NCBI GenBank assembly: GCA_947165255.1
Contig: CAMUZR010000012.1
Location: 1-64,000 of the forward strand
Direction: 5' to 3'
DNA length: 64,000 bases
Origin: an uncultured Bacteroidales bacterium
Lineage (GTDB): Bacteria > Bacteroidota > Bacteroidia > Bacteroidales > P3
A program made the translations under genes and the position numbers. Shown one piece after another: positions 8,756 to 16,969 of this stretch; position 1 is the stretch's first letter; each line of letters starts with the position of its first letter. The notes below the pieces were generated by a model. That model was given only the letters and a program-made list of their open reading frames with translations. It did no database searches and was not told where the DNA came from.

Positions 8756-10261
8756 TCAGGAAACCCGCTGGGTGGGGCGTCGGAGTGCGAGCATAAGCAA
8801 AAGGCTGGCTGCGAGGCCGTAGTATACGGGGTCGGCGGGCAGGCTGAGCGATTTGGCCAAAAGCATAACGCCGGTTCCCGCAACCATGGCCGGACCGACG
8901 GCGCGGGAACTGAAACGTCCGGGCAGGAAGAGGGCGAAACTGAGTGGGAACAGCAGGGCAACGGCGCGCAGACCGAGCGAGAGGAATCCGAGGTCGTTAA
9001 TGAAGGTGCCTTTGACCGAGAGGGCGATGATGACCGCCAAGGCCAGCAGTCCTGCAATGGTCAGTCGGGTTTGCGCCAGTTGCGAGTTGGCGGGTTTGGC
9101 CTTGCCCAGTTTGGCGGCCAGGTTACCATAAACGTCGCGCACCAGTATGGTCGAGGCACCCAGCACCAGACCGCTGCCACAGCCCATGATGTTGACCAGC
9201 ATGGCTCCCAAGGCAATGCCGCCCAGCCATGCTGGCAAATGCCCCAGGACGAATGCAGGGAAGGCCTCCAACGAGGTCTGTATTACCCCGATGCCTTCGG
9301 GGAGGGTTTCGCCCGCAGCCTGCAGGGCCGAAAGTTCGGCCGCGGTGACGTAGTGTCCACGCATATACATGCCCACTAAAGTGCATGCCGCCCCGATGAG
9401 GGGGATGAGGAATGCGCAGTAAAGTCCGCCACGGCGGGCTTTGGCGGTGGTGGCACCGGACCAGATGCCTTGTGCGTAGGTCTGGGTGGTGACCACGCCG
9501 AGCATCAGCGACAGGCAGCCGCCGATGTCTTTCAGCGGCCCGCGGGCCACCATGCTGCCATAGCGGTGATGAATGCTCTCGATATCGGTGAGGCCGTTCA
9601 ATTGTCGCAGTTGGGTGCTGGCATAGAGGCTCTCTATATCGTGATTGATTCCCGCGAGCCCCTTGCCCAGGTGCCATACCATAATGCCGGCGGCAATGCA
9701 GCTGATATAAAGCAACACCAACTTGACAATGCCGCCCGCCCCGGCACTTTGTATGCCGCCGAAGAGGACGAAAAGCATGATGAGTACGCCGCTGATGACG
9801 GCTGCCCAGGTGAGGGGAATATGGAAAAGGCTAGTAACCATGGCGGAGGAGGAGAGCACCTGGGCCATGATGCTGATAAATATGCCGATAAGGAAAAGGG
9901 TGGAACCGATGGTCTCGGCCTTGCGGCCATATTCCTTAGCGACGATTTCCAACAGGGTAGTGCAACCGCTGCGGCGGATGGGGCCGGCATAGACCAGCGC
10001 GAGCACCAACGCCCCGAGGGCAGCCCCGATGGTGAACCACCAGGCCGATATGCCAAAGGAGAAGGCCAGTTGCGCAGTGCCTATGGTAGACTGGCCGCCC
10101 ACAAGGGTGCCCAAGATGGCTCCGCAGACCATCCAGCTGCCCGCATGGCCGCCGGTGGTGAAAGTCTTGGCGTCTTTAACTTTTCGTCCAGAAAAAATGC
10201 TCACTATGAGCAACATCCCTACGGTGAGGAGTATGCCGATGATATGTATGGGGGTAATCAC
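8756..10261 (-). CDS. Sodium:solute symporter (SSS family)
   Basis: Polytopic inner-membrane carrier of 501 residues with about 13 hydrophobic segments. The N-terminus MITPIHIIGILLTVGMLLIV, then GRKVKDAKTFTTGGHAGSWM and GTLVGGQSTIGTAQLAFSFG, is the typical SSS opening with the Na+-site region. The substrate cannot be read from the sequence; the general fold matches both panF/putP-like and orphan members. Its ATG overlaps the stop of prmC by 4 nt (ATGA), so the two are translationally coupled at the end of the rnhA-pnuC-prmC unit. Confidence 0.9.
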   Translation of the reverse strand: MITPIHIIGILLTVGMLLIVSIFSGRKVKDAKTFTTGGHAGSWMVCGAILGTLVGGQSTIGTAQLAFSFGISAWWFTIGAALGALVLALVYAGPIRRSGCTTLLEIVAKEYGRKAETIGSTLFLIGIFISIMAQVLSSSAMVTSLFHIPLTWAAVISGVLIMLFVLFGGIQSAGAGGIVKLVLLYISCIAAGIMVWHLGKGLAGINHDIESLYASTQLRQLNGLTDIESIHHRYGSMVARGPLKDIGGCLSLMLGVVTTQTYAQGIWSGATTAKARRGGLYCAFLIPLIGAACTLVGMYMRGHYVTAAELSALQAAGETLPEGIGVIQTSLEAFPAFVLGHLPAWLGGIALGAMLVNIMGCGSGLVLGASTILVRDVYGNLAAKLGKAKPANSQLAQTRLTIAGLLALAVIIALSVKGTFINDLGFLSLGLRAVALLFPLSFALFLPGRFSSRAVGPAMVAGTGVMLLAKSLSLPADPVYYGLAASLLLMLALRRPTQRVS

Positions 10262-11154
10262 TTCTTATTGCGTATTGCTATGATGCTTCGGTCCTTCCCG
10301 CGGAAGTCTTGTTGTAGCTGGGTTTCGAATCCCTGCTGCTGTAGCAGCTGGCAGGTTTCAGGGCCGAAGTGCTCGTTTATTTCTAGAATGAGGAGTCCTG
10401 TGGGGGCGAGGTGTGTGGCCGCATACTGTCCAATGGAGCGGTAGAAGCGCAGCGGGTCGTCGTCGGGCACAAAGAGGGCTACGGGGGGCTCAAAGTCCAG
10501 CACGTTGCGCTCCATCTGCTGCCGTTCCTGCTCCTGAACGTAGGGCGGATTGCTTATGATGAGGTCGAAAGCGGAGTGGGGGAGGGCTGGCATCGGCTTC
10601 AGTATGTCGGCCTGAATGAAACTAACCGTCGCGGCGTTCTGCCGGGCGTTTCGTTCTGCCATAGCGACGGCCTTTGTAGAAATGTCCACGGCGCAGACAT
10701 TGGCGCGCGGAAAGCGCTTGGCCAGTGCAATCGCAATGCAGCCGCTGCCAGTGCATAAGTCCAGCAGATTGGCCTCTTCGCGAAGTGTGCCCTCCAGCCG
10801 ACGGATGGCCTGCTGCACAATCTCTTCTGTCTCGGGACGAGGAATAAGCACATCGGGCGACACCTCAATGCGGCAGTCGCAAAAGTGGGTGTACCCGGCG
10901 ATATGCTGTATTGGGCGGAAACGCCTCAGGTCCTCCACTGCCCAGTGAAAACGGAGCAGGTCGGACTGGTTGACAGTATTCTCGCGGTGCAGCAACAGCT
11001 GGGGCGTGTCCCACCCCAAGAAGGCCTCGAAGAGCAGGCGGACGAACATACGCAGCTCCCCTTCGGGGTAGAGGCCGCCAAGCTCGGTCATGAGGTACCG
11101 CTCAATATCTCGCACCCGGTTGGAGGGTATGCGCATGTGGGTGGTGTTAGGCAT
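10258..11154 (-). CDS. prmC: Release factor glutamine methyltransferase PrmC
   Basis: Methylates the GGQ glutamine of RF1/RF2 with S-adenosylmethionine. It has 298 residues: an N-terminal helical domain (about 1-105), then a class I methyltransferase with LLDLCTGSGCIAIALAKRFP (SAM loop) and the substrate-binding motif ISNPPYVQ. HIAGYTHFCDCRIEVSPDVLIPRPETEEIV is present in the usual linker and includes the PRPETE signature. Its start overlaps the end of pnuC by 8 nt; a start at 11136 (MRIPSNRV) is also possible. Confidence 0.95.
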   Translation of the reverse strand: MPNTTHMRIPSNRVRDIERYLMTELGGLYPEGELRMFVRLLFEAFLGWDTPQLLLHRENTVNQSDLLRFHWAVEDLRRFRPIQHIAGYTHFCDCRIEVSPDVLIPRPETEEIVQQAIRRLEGTLREEANLLDLCTGSGCIAIALAKRFPRANVCAVDISTKAVAMAERNARQNAATVSFIQADILKPMPALPHSAFDLIISNPPYVQEQERQQMERNVLDFEPPVALFVPDDDPLRFYRSIGQYAATHLAPTGLLILEINEHFGPETCQLLQQQGFETQLQQDFRGKDRSIIAIRNKK

Positions 11155-11725
11155 CGGCGGAGGCTTTCTTAGCTGCCTTCCAGGCTTTTACAAAAGTGAT
11201 GAAACCGTATGTGGCCGTGATGAGAAAACAGGCACTGATGACCAGCCACTTGTAGCTGCCGCCCATGATTCCCAACGGAATATAGATAGCGTCGCAGATA
11301 AGGTAGCAAAGCCAGGCGTTGATGTCCTTGCGCACCATGAGGAAGGTGGCGACGGCCTGCAGGGCAAAGATGGCGCAATCGAGCACGGGCAGGTTGGAGT
11401 GCAGCAGCCGTGTGTCGATAAACAGGGTGGCGGCGGCTATGCCCACCACGGCCAAAAGCGGCCACAGCGGATTGCCCCAGCAGATAGTGCGGCGGTTGTC
11501 CTCCTCCTTCTTTTTCCAGATAAACACGCCCCCGATGGAGGCTAAGAGACTATATACCTGAAAGGCAAAACTCATAAAGTGCTTATCGGTGAAGAAATTA
11601 TAGCACAAGATGAGGCCTGTGACGATGCTGAAAATCCACGTCCAGCGGTTGCCGCGGGCGGCCAGATAGACCGTGGCAATCTGCGCGATGGTGATGAGAA
11701 TGGTAAGTATTGCTTCTAAATTCAT
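11147..11725 (-). CDS. pnuC: Nicotinamide riboside transporter PnuC
   Basis: Inner-membrane facilitator for nicotinamide riboside, used in NAD salvage. Start taken as MNLEAILTILITIAQ (11725, 192 residues); the longer in-frame Met at 11752 overlaps rnhA. About seven membrane segments are visible, with family features GNRWTWIFSIVTGLILCYNF near the N-terminus and KDINAWLCYLICDAIYIPLG near the C-terminus. Follows rnhA by 13 nt and overlaps prmC. Confidence 0.88.
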   Translation of the reverse strand: MNLEAILTILITIAQIATVYLAARGNRWTWIFSIVTGLILCYNFFTDKHFMSFAFQVYSLLASIGGVFIWKKKEEDNRRTICWGNPLWPLLAVVGIAAATLFIDTRLLHSNLPVLDCAIFALQAVATFLMVRKDINAWLCYLICDAIYIPLGIMGGSYKWLVISACFLITATYGFITFVKAWKAAKKASADA

Positions 11726-11738
11726 AATTCCAGTGTGT

Positions 11739-12404
11739 TTATTTGCGGCCAAAGTCGGCGGGTATCTCGCCCCAACGGTCGGTGTCCCACTTGCGTATTT
11801 CGGTGGTGTAGCTGTTGCTTTGCAGCCAGGCTTCGGCGCGGCGGATGTAGTTCCATAGCTCGGCCGTCTGTGCGGTGAGGGACAGTTTGCTGCGGCACTC
11901 CTTATGTTTCACCCAGTTGATAGCAATGCGCGAGTCGCTGTAGATGATTTGGTTCAGCCGATGCTTCTTCAGGTAGGAAAGCCCATGCACAATAGCCAGA
12001 AACTCGCCTATGTTGTTCGTGCCCACTGGGGCTTTGTAATGGAAAATCTGCTGTCGGGTGGCCACGTACACCCCTTGGTATTCCATCACGCCGGGGTTAC
12101 CGCTGCAGGCTGCGTCTACAGCCAGGCTGTCCAGCACGGGTCCGTCCACGGCCCCTTCGCGCACAAAGGTCATGCCGTTTTCGTCCACACCCACGATGCT
12201 CTCCTTGCCCTCGCGCACGGTCTTGTGCCCTTTCACCTCGTCGTAGGGGCGCTGAAAGGCCGCTTCGGCCTCCTGGCGGCTTTCAAACGACTTGTATTGG
12301 GCTGCCGACACGCCTACGACCTGCTTCTTGCACTCCTCCCAGGTGTCATAGATACCAGGGCTATTCCCCTGCCACACAACGTAGTATTTCTGTTTCTTCG
12401 ACAT
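11739..12404 (-). CDS. rnhA: Ribonuclease H with viroplasmin-type N-terminal domain
   Basis: Cleaves RNA in RNA:DNA hybrids. Residues 1-50 (MSKKQKYYVVWQGNSPGIYD) are the caulimovirus viroplasmin / hybrid-binding domain of eukaryote-like RNase H1, followed by a short linker and the RNase H fold. Catalytic acids are visible: D97 (AVDAACSGNPG), E134 (NNIGEF) and D157 (YSDSRIAINW), with a fourth Asp likely in the C-terminal WDTDRWGEIPADF. First gene of the rnhA-pnuC-prmC-symporter unit, with a promoter facing away from the GIN-domain gene. Confidence 0.93.
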   Translation of the reverse strand: MSKKQKYYVVWQGNSPGIYDTWEECKKQVVGVSAAQYKSFESRQEAEAAFQRPYDEVKGHKTVREGKESIVGVDENGMTFVREGAVDGPVLDSLAVDAACSGNPGVMEYQGVYVATRQQIFHYKAPVGTNNIGEFLAIVHGLSYLKKHRLNQIIYSDSRIAINWVKHKECRSKLSLTAQTAELWNYIRRAEAWLQSNSYTTEIRKWDTDRWGEIPADFGRK

Positions 12405-12415
12405 ATTTTGGAGTG

Positions 12416-12423
12416 CAAAGGTA
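12416..12423 (-). promoter_or_regulatory. -7 box of the rnhA unit
   Basis: TACCTTTG on the minus strand, 12 nt before the rnhA ATG, so the leader is very short. It is back to back with the plus-strand box at 12456. Confidence 0.6.
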
Positions 12424-12455
12424 CAATATTTTTCTCATATATGGTTTTTTATTTG

Positions 12456-12463
12456 TACCTTTG
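12456..12463 (+). promoter_or_regulatory. -7 box of the GIN-domain gene
   Basis: TACCTTTG, 45 nt before the ATG at 12508. The divergent pair with the rnhA box is 32 nt apart. Confidence 0.6.
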
Positions 12464-12507
12464 CATTTCTATAAGATTATAAAAGTGTAACCCCCAAAAC
12501 CGCCATT

Positions 12508-13302
12508 ATGAAAAAAGCACGTAAAAATCATGTCTCAACTATTAGCGTCTGCCTCATTTTGCCACTTCTCTGTGCCGTGTGTGCAGCGTGTGATAAGAAT
12601 TCCGGTCTGCTCACGGCAAACTATCCTGTCAACGATGCTTATACCGATTTGGAAGTCCACGATGCCTTTGAAGTTGTGGTGTGTGACACTGTTACCGAAG
12701 CCATCGTCACCGTGAGAGAGAATGAACACAAAAATGTCATAGTCAAGGTGGAAAACGGCACCCTGAAAATTGGATTTGAGTCAGGCCTTTTTAATTGGTT
12801 TCATGGCTCTACCAACAAGGTATTGCTTCCCCGCAACGCCCAGTTGTGCGATGTGGAGCTCCATGGAGCCTCTAGTTTCCGTGGCGATTTGCAGGGCGAA
12901 GAGGTGGAATTGGACATTTCCGGCGCTTCCGATTTCTATGGCAATATCTTAGCCACGGAGGTGAGTATAGACCTCTCCGGCTCCTCCGACTTTGAGGGCA
13001 ATGTCGATGCCGACAATATAGATTTCGAAATTAGTGGCTCTTCGAGGGCTTCGAGTTCCGGCAGTTGCAGCGGTCAGATGGATATGTCTATTTCTGGCTC
13101 CAGCAAACTCAATGCCTACGGGCTTCAGTGTCGTGCTGTGACAGGAACCGTTAGCGGCTCCAGCAAAGCCTACATCTCCTGCTGCGAGAACCTTACGGTA
13201 TCTCTCTCCGGCTCCAGCGACCTTTACTACCGTATACCTTCCGGCTGCAGCCCCGTGGTCAATTGCAGCACCAGCGGCAGCTCCGGCATACATGCCGAAT
13301 AG
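12508..13302 (+). CDS. GIN-domain (DUF2807) putative lipoprotein
   Basis: The N-terminus MKKARKNHVSTISVCLILPL then CAVCAACDKN is a lipoprotein-type signal with the likely lipidated Cys at about residue 28. The remaining roughly 235 residues form a repeating beta structure. Short strands alternate with SGSS or SGAS turns (LHGASSFRG, ISGASDFYG, LSGSSDFEG, ISGSSRASS, ISGSSKLNA, VSGSSKAYI, LSGSSDLYY), the pattern of the head/GIN domain found in Bacteroidota envelope proteins. Function unknown; probably facing the periplasm or cell surface. Single gene with promoter and terminator. Confidence 0.85.
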   Translation: MKKARKNHVSTISVCLILPLLCAVCAACDKNSGLLTANYPVNDAYTDLEVHDAFEVVVCDTVTEAIVTVRENEHKNVIVKVENGTLKIGFESGLFNWFHGSTNKVLLPRNAQLCDVELHGASSFRGDLQGEEVELDISGASDFYGNILATEVSIDLSGSSDFEGNVDADNIDFEISGSSRASSSGSCSGQMDMSISGSSKLNAYGLQCRAVTGTVSGSSKAYISCCENLTVSLSGSSDLYYRIPSGCSPVVNCSTSGSSGIHAE

Positions 13303-13333
13303 CCCAATAATCCAGTTAGGTTTAACGCCATAC

Positions 13334-13368
13334 AAAAAAACGGCCACGATAGTCGCGGCCGTTTTTTT
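13334..13368. terminator. Bidirectional terminator between convergent genes
   Basis: AAAAAAACGGCC / GGCCGTTTTTTT arms with an inner CGA/TCG pair. Lies between the GIN-domain gene (plus) and tsf (minus) and serves both directions. Confidence 0.85.
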
Positions 13369-13391
13369 CTGTATTGAGTGGTATTTGAGTC

Positions 13392-14381
13392 TTAGGCACC
13401 CAGTTCGAGGCGTTTGAAACCAGTGCAGGCAAGCTCCTTGTCGGCGCTGGCGAGGAACTGGCGGACGGTCATCTTGTTCTCCATGATGTACTCCTGTTCG
13501 ACCAGAGTGTTCTCTTTGAAGAACTTGTTCAGACGGCCATTGGCAATCTGCTGAATCTGCTGCTCGTTAAGGGTAGCGGCCTTCTTCTCGGCCTCTTCCA
13601 CCTTGATTTTCTTGGCCATCTCGACCTGCTCCTCGGTGATCCAGCCTTTGGCGCAGTTGGAAGCCATGTGCTCCTCGCTGTCGACGTGGGCGGGGTTGAT
13701 GCCGGCTTTCTTCAGGGCGGCGTCAACGGCTTTGCCAATGAGCTCTTCGCGGGTCTTTTCGGCGGCGACGGCAAGCTCTTTGTCCTTCACTTCCTGGGGG
13801 ATGCTGTCGGCATCGAGTGCCAGGGGACGCATGGCGACCACCTGCATGGCGATGTTGTGGCCAACCTCGTCAAAACCTTCTTTGTTCATGCCGATAACGG
13901 AAGCCATACGGTTGCCAGGGTGGATGTAGGCGTACACCTTGGGAGCCTCGATGGTCTCGAAGTGGGCCAGCTCGATTTTCTCACCAATCTTAGCAATCTG
14001 GTCGGTGATGCAGTCGCTCACCTTGCGGCCGTTCATCTCCATTTCCAACACCTGCTCCTTACTGGTGAGGCGCTGGGCCATGGCGGAGTCGAGGATAGAA
14101 GTGGTGAACTCGACGAAGCCAGCATTGGTGGCCACGAAGTCGGTCTCACAGCTCAGCATGATGATGGCGCCGTAGTTGCCGTTGCTCTTAGCCAGTACGC
14201 AGCCTTCGTTGGCGTCGCGGTCGGCACGTTTTGCAGCCATTTTCTGACCCTTCTGACGGAGGAAGTCAATTGCCTTTTCGAAATCGCCATCGCACTCGAC
14301 GAGGGCCTTTTTGCAGTCCATCATACCGACACCGGTCAGCTGACGAAGCTCGTTAACCTGTTTTGCAGTTATATTTGCCAT
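13392..14381 (-). CDS. tsf: Elongation factor Ts
   Basis: Nucleotide exchange factor for EF-Tu. It has 329 residues, longer than the roughly 280 of Escherichia coli. The N-terminal UBA-like part has NELRQLTGVGMMDCKKALVE (the TGVGMMDCKKAL signature), followed by two dimerisation subdomains with SCETDFVATN and HIAMQVVAMRPL-like sequence (HNIAMQVVAMRPLALDADSI). Last gene of rplM-rpsI-rpsB-tsf, with a terminator 24 nt after the stop. A hairpin-forming repeat lies between rpsB and tsf. Confidence 0.97.
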   Translation of the reverse strand: MANITAKQVNELRQLTGVGMMDCKKALVECDGDFEKAIDFLRQKGQKMAAKRADRDANEGCVLAKSNGNYGAIIMLSCETDFVATNAGFVEFTTSILDSAMAQRLTSKEQVLEMEMNGRKVSDCITDQIAKIGEKIELAHFETIEAPKVYAYIHPGNRMASVIGMNKEGFDEVGHNIAMQVVAMRPLALDADSIPQEVKDKELAVAAEKTREELIGKAVDAALKKAGINPAHVDSEEHMASNCAKGWITEEQVEMAKKIKVEEAEKKAATLNEQQIQQIANGRLNKFFKENTLVEQEYIMENKMTVRQFLASADKELACTGFKRLELGA

Positions 14382-14486
14382 AGTGGATTTTTATTATTTT
14401 AATTGTTGGTTGTCAGGCTCCCGTGCCTCTCTGGAAGGCCTTCGTGCTGTGGGCCTGGCAAATGATTAATGAAATATGGTTAAATT

Positions 14487-14541
14487 GTAATGAGTAATGA
14501 GCCTTCTGGGCCTTCTGCGCCCTTTGCTCATTACTCATTAC
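14487..14541. repeat. 16-bp perfect inverted repeat between rpsB and tsf
   Basis: GTAATGAGTAATGAGC (14487-14502) and its exact reverse complement (14526-14541) around a 23-nt loop. In the rpsB-tsf transcript this would fold into a long hairpin without a T-run. It looks like a REP-type palindrome or a processing/stability element rather than a terminator. Confidence 0.75.
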
Positions 14542-14553
14542 CTTATGCTCGGC

Positions 14554-15402
14554 TTATTCAGCCTTGGGAGCCTCGGCGGCCTCTTCAGGAGCGGGGCTGG
14601 CGACCTCAGTCTTGGGAGCCTCGTTGCGGGGACGGCGAGGACGAGTCTTTCTCTCTGCGGGAGCATTCTCGTTTCTTACCTCTTCCTCTTCCTCATTTTG
14701 GGCGTCTTTATTGAGCATGCGCTCGTTAAGACCTTCCTGGATAGCCTCGGCCATGTGTTTCAGAATGGCGGCAATCGACTTGGAAGCATCATCGTTAGCG
14801 GGGATGGGGAAATCGATAAGGTCGGGATTGCAGTTGGTGTCGACGATAGCGAAGGTGGGGATGTTCAGGCGGCGGGCCTCAGCAACGGCAATGTGCTCCT
14901 TGTTGATGTCAACCACGAACAGGGCGCTGGGCAGACGGGTCAGGTCGGCGATGGAGCCGAGGTTCTTGTCCAGTTTGGCACGTTCGCGTTGCACCTGCAG
15001 GCGCTCGCGTTTGCTGAAGTTGTTGAAATCCTTGTCGTGCATCAGCTGGTCGAGGTTGTTCATCTTCTTCACAGCCTTGCGGATGGTGGTGAAGTTGGTG
15101 AGCATACCGCCGGGCCAACGCTCGGTCACGAAGGGCATGTCTACGCTCTTAGCCATTTCGGACACCACGTCCTTGGCCTGCTTCTTGGTGGCCACGAAAA
15201 GGACCTTCTTGCCGCTCTTGGCAATCTGTCTCAGGGCATTGGCAGCCTCGTCGGCCTTGACGATGGTCTTCTGCAGGTCGATCACATGGATGCCGTTGTG
15301 CTCTTTAAAAATATAGGGGGCCATTTTGGGGTTCCATTTTCTCTTCAGATGTCCAAAATGACAACCAGCTTCAAGTAATTCTTCGAATTTTAATTCAGTC
15401 AT
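14554..15402 (-). CDS. rpsB: 30S ribosomal protein S2
   Basis: 282 residues. Begins MTELKFEELLEAGCHFGHLK, the S2 family N-terminus, with the second signature near WPGGMLTNFTTIRKAVKKM and PSALFVVDINKEHIAVAEA. The last 45 or so residues are a low-complexity tail rich in Glu, Pro, Arg and Ala beyond the core fold, common in this phylum. S2 binds the 30S head-platform junction. Upstream of tsf, the order conserved in most bacteria. Confidence 0.97.
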   Translation of the reverse strand: MTELKFEELLEAGCHFGHLKRKWNPKMAPYIFKEHNGIHVIDLQKTIVKADEAANALRQIAKSGKKVLFVATKKQAKDVVSEMAKSVDMPFVTERWPGGMLTNFTTIRKAVKKMNNLDQLMHDKDFNNFSKRERLQVQRERAKLDKNLGSIADLTRLPSALFVVDINKEHIAVAEARRLNIPTFAIVDTNCNPDLIDFPIPANDDASKSIAAILKHMAEAIQEGLNERMLNKDAQNEEEEEVRNENAPAERKTRPRRPRNEAPKTEVASPAPEEAAEAPKAE

Positions 15403-15629
15403 TTTTTTTCTTTTTTGTTTACGTTCCTAATTGTGTTTTGAAGTTTCGGGGCTGCAGGCTTTCTCTCTTTTTTTCTTGCGGCCTCCGCGGCTTCGCCACT
15501 TTTTTTACCAATTGCCGGGTAGTCCTTTCAGTGTGCCGGGTTTTTCTGCTTTTGCCTTAGGCAGCAGAACTGGCAACCCGACGGAGTCTCGCGGCAATTT
15601 GGATTCTAAACTTCGTCTTCGCCAACAGA

Positions 15630-16016
15630 CTAACGCTTGCTGAACTGGAAGCGCTTACGGGCCTTGGGCTGGCCGGGTTTCTTACGCTCAACCATACGGG
15701 GGTCACGCATCAGGAAGCCTTCTTTCTTCAGAGCGGGACGGTCCTCGATGTTATTCTCGCAAAGGGCGCGGGAGATGGCCATGCGCAGGGCCTGTGCCTG
15801 GCCGGTGATGCCGCCGCCGTCGAGGTTGGCCTTGATGTCCCATTTACCTTCTGCGTTGGTAACCAAAAAGGGCTGGTTGACAATGAACTGCAGTGGGCCA
15901 GTGGGAAAATACTCTTTATAGTCTCTGTTGTTGACAACAATCTTGCCGGTGCCGGGGGTCATGTAGATACGGGCAACGGAACATTTTCTTCTACCGATTG
16001 TGTTGATTACTTCCAT
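15630..16016 (-). CDS. rpsI: 30S ribosomal protein S9
   Basis: 128 residues. MEVINTIGRRKCSVARIYMT at the N-terminus, GGGITGQAQALRMAISRAL in the middle and the basic tail GQPKARKRFQFSKR, whose last residues normally reach the P-site tRNA. Directly downstream of rplM (8 nt). The 227-nt gap to rpsB holds no gene I can support. Confidence 0.97.
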   Translation of the reverse strand: MEVINTIGRRKCSVARIYMTPGTGKIVVNNRDYKEYFPTGPLQFIVNQPFLVTNAEGKWDIKANLDGGGITGQAQALRMAISRALCENNIEDRPALKKEGFLMRDPRMVERKKPGQPKARKRFQFSKR

Positions 16017-16024
16017 ATTATGTA

Positions 16025-16480
16025 TTATCTAACGTCGTTAATATTGATAGCTTTGGGGTTCTGACCCTGGTGGGGATGCTCGGGACCTGCATAGACATGG
16101 AGGTTGCGATAGAGCTGGTCACCAAGGCGATTCTTTGGAAGCATTCCGCGGATGGCGTGTTCGAGAACGCGCTCGGGATGGCTGGCGAGAACCTTTGCGG
16201 GGGTGGTCTCACGCTGGCCGCCGGGATAACCGGTGTAGCGCTGATAGATCTTGTCGGTCATTTTCTTGCCGGTGAAGACGATCTTCTCAGCATTGATGAT
16301 GATTACGTTGTCGCCGCAGTCGACGTGCGGGGTGAAGCAAGGTTTGGTCTTGCCACGGAGGATGTTGGCAACGCGGGTGGCCAAACGTCCTACGGTCTGA
16401 TTCTCGGCATCAACGAGCACCCATTCCTTCTGGACGGTGTTCTTGTTGGCGGAGATGGTCTTGTAACTTAATTGATCCAT
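16025..16480 (-). CDS. rplM: 50S ribosomal protein L13
   Basis: 151 residues. WVLVDAENQTVGRLATRVA, KPCFTPHVDCGDNVIIINAE and AIRGMLPKNRLGDQLYRNLH are the conserved L13 blocks. First gene of the L13-S9-S2-EF-Ts unit. A strong promoter lies 209 nt upstream, so the leader is long enough to hold a regulatory RNA structure. Confidence 0.97.
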   Translation of the reverse strand: MDQLSYKTISANKNTVQKEWVLVDAENQTVGRLATRVANILRGKTKPCFTPHVDCGDNVIIINAEKIVFTGKKMTDKIYQRYTGYPGGQRETTPAKVLASHPERVLEHAIRGMLPKNRLGDQLYRNLHVYAGPEHPHQGQNPKAININDVR

Positions 16481-16688
16481 TTTTTATTTTAACGATGATG
16501 TTTTTTTCTTTTCTTGTTCAAAATTTTTTGTCGCTTTCCTCGGTTTTCGACGTCCAAAGGGGGTGACGGATAACCTTCTGTGAGCGTTTTCGGCCGATTT
16601 TTTCGACAGGTTGTTTCCTCCTAACAAACTGGTTCATAGGTCTGAACGGGTAATTAACAAGGCCTATGCCCACTATGCTAAGAGGATG

Positions 16689-16719
16689 CAAAATTACAAA
16701 CTTTTTTTTGATTGGCAAA
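16689..16719 (-). promoter_or_regulatory. Promoter of rplM-rpsI-rpsB-tsf
   Basis: Minus strand TTTG (16716-16719), exactly 19 nt, TAATTTTG (16689-16696). Full consensus match. Confidence 0.75.
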
Positions 16720-16934
16720 ATTGTCGGTTAATTTTTTTGTTGAAAAGTTTTTCCCCTGCGCCCCCCCTCCGCCGCCCGGCCTCTCTTCCCCGTCCGCCGC
16801 CCGCCCCGCCGTGCCGGGCGTGTTGCCGCCCTCTTGTTCTTTGTTGCCGCAATCAAAGATGTATAGGGGATGTGTCGAAGAGGTATAGAGGATGTGGCGG
16901 GGAAGCGCTGGAGGTTCGGCCGACCATCATTTTT

Positions 16935-16965
16935 CTTGCCAATCCATTTTATTTTGCTATCTTTG
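16935..16965 (+). promoter_or_regulatory. Promoter of the HD gene, close to the start codon
   Basis: CTTG (16935-16938), 19 nt, TATCTTTG (16958-16965). The ATG at 16970 begins 5 nt after the box, so the transcript is predicted to be leaderless or nearly so. Confidence 0.65.
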
Positions 16966-16969
16966 CAGC

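Larger units (their letters stand above)
16481..16969. other. 489-nt intergenic region between divergent rplM and HD gene
   Basis: Holds the rplM promoter (16689-16719) and its roughly 200-nt leader. In the leader, CATAGG (16635-16640) and CCTATG (16663-16668) could pair. A very C-rich stretch follows (about 16755-16835), then the HD-gene promoter (16935-16965). A 66-codon minus frame (16518-16718) inside the leader lacks any family likeness. I see no RNA gene. Confidence 0.6.

Noticed and set aside
9470..10444. 324-codon plus frame
   Set aside because: Opposite strand of the sodium:solute symporter and prmC; Gly/Asp/His-rich shadow with no hydrophobic pattern or motif.
16518..16718. 66-codon minus frame in the rplM leader
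   Set aside because: Covers the promoter itself, and the sequence has no family features.
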